From Chara braunii (Eukaryota > Streptophyta > Charophyceae > Charales > Characeae), in assembly GCA_003427395.1 (NCBI GenBank), contig BFEA01000027.1, forward strand, positions 4,159,439 through 4,205,353: a stretch of 45,915 nt of DNA, given 5' to 3'. The notes beneath the pieces were generated by a model, which searched no databases, had not been told where the DNA came from, and was given only the letters and a program-made list of their open reading frames with translations. Shown one piece after another: positions 45,216-45,915 of the stretch (the stretch's first letter is position 1; every line of letters begins with the position of its first letter). The position numbers and the translations under genes were made by a program.

Positions 45216-45915
45216 AAAGGAATAAAATGAGAAGAGTAGGGTATCGTGACATGTATTTTTGCCGTTTTGCAGAAGGATAACTCTTGACTTATTCGAGCAA
45301 TCCACTAGTCATTCTTCCTTATTTCTTCATCATCAACAATCTGCAATTAATTAAAAAAAAAAAACTAAACTTGTGCTTATAAGCAATTAAAAATTCCGGA
45401 AACTCAACTTAGATGACTTAGCCTCAGGACTGATTCTTTTTTTTTTATCTCTTTTTGACCCAAGGTTAACTCACTTAGTTATTTGCCTTTAGACCTTACC
45501 TTACCACTATCTCTTTTTACGGCAAATCTGAAGCAGTAAGTATTATTGAAGACAGTATAACTAAAAGCACAGCTCGCAGTTCTCATTCATACGAACTAAT
45601 CGGATCATTAAAATTTGCAGTAGGTCTTCAAAAATTAAGTAAACTAGATTATCATGTCTTCTTGAAAAGTCAAGACCGTTTTTTTTGTCATTACTGTCAA
45701 TCAGGACCGAGTAAAATCGCCCAGGGATGAGCACTGAATGGGATTGTCATGACAACCTTTTTTGCTTTAATATGACCAATAACCCAACTATATTATTTCA
45801 ACCACTTCTATGTAAACTCGGGCATGCATAAGTAATGTCTTGTCCTCCTCAAACCTATTCCGATAAAAAAAAAAAAAAAAAAAAAAAAAGGAGAAGTGAA
45901 AATTTCTTGTATTCA
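45216..45915. other. No gene recognised
   Basis: AT-rich, with an A-tract at about 45866-45889 and a T-run near 45436. Confidence 0.4.

Overview
This is a eukaryotic nuclear window, gene-poor and dominated by mobile elements and arrays of fold-back repeats. It holds degraded L1-type LINEs (endonuclease, reverse transcriptase, C-terminal zinc-binding region and a K/E-rich ORF1 with a CCHC knuckle), hAT-type non-autonomous elements with 8-bp target duplications, a tRNA-like SINE candidate, a type III hammerhead ribozyme and spliceosomal-type introns (GTAAGT donors, a TACTAAC branch site). The mixture fits a large plant-lineage genome, possibly a streptophyte alga or seedless plant. The species cannot be fixed from the sequence alone. 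Ambiguous bases in the first 2.5 kb and a Nextera mate-pair junction left at 41057-41094 show an imperfect short-read assembly.

Layout. 1-1040: tandem hairpin repeat (about 161-bp period). 2344-2700: dispersed repeat R, with further copies at 7420-7750 and, inverted, 14030-14400. 2902-3431 (-): a small gene candidate with two convincing introns. 3930-4190 and 9695-9960: dispersed repeat S in opposite orientations. 4446-5390: eleven hairpins with a nearly invariant 20-nt core and co-varying stems. 5683-5970 and 7959-8262: another hairpin family. 8695-9440: 66-bp tandem array. 10964-11248: 70-bp tandem array whose unit boundary is a consensus 5' splice site. 13083-13606: first of four copies of a roughly 520-bp inverted-terminal-repeat element. 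15156-16244 (-): an unknown protein frame with two stops behind a good splice acceptor. 17050-20660: a dense cluster of perfect short palindromes, including an 86-bp fold-back, a 60-bp tandem array, a hammerhead ribozyme and a tRNA-like Pol III unit. 22115-22884 and 23703-24189: two hAT-like elements.

The right part is a nested retroelement graveyard. LINE C ORF1 (+, 25766-28095) is split by an ITR element. An unclassified degraded reading frame follows (-, 28110-29700). LINE A lies on the minus strand (29750-35805), split by another ITR element. LINE B lies on the plus strand (about 36000-41992), split by a fourth ITR element. An unclassified broken frame (42812-44236) is followed by an A-tract.

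No intact pathway or operon is present. The unifying oddity is that many unrelated tandem families here are each built from self-complementary units, and in the 4.4-5.4 kb array both sides of the stem change together. That array and the ribozyme-containing palindrome cluster are the best candidates for something undescribed.
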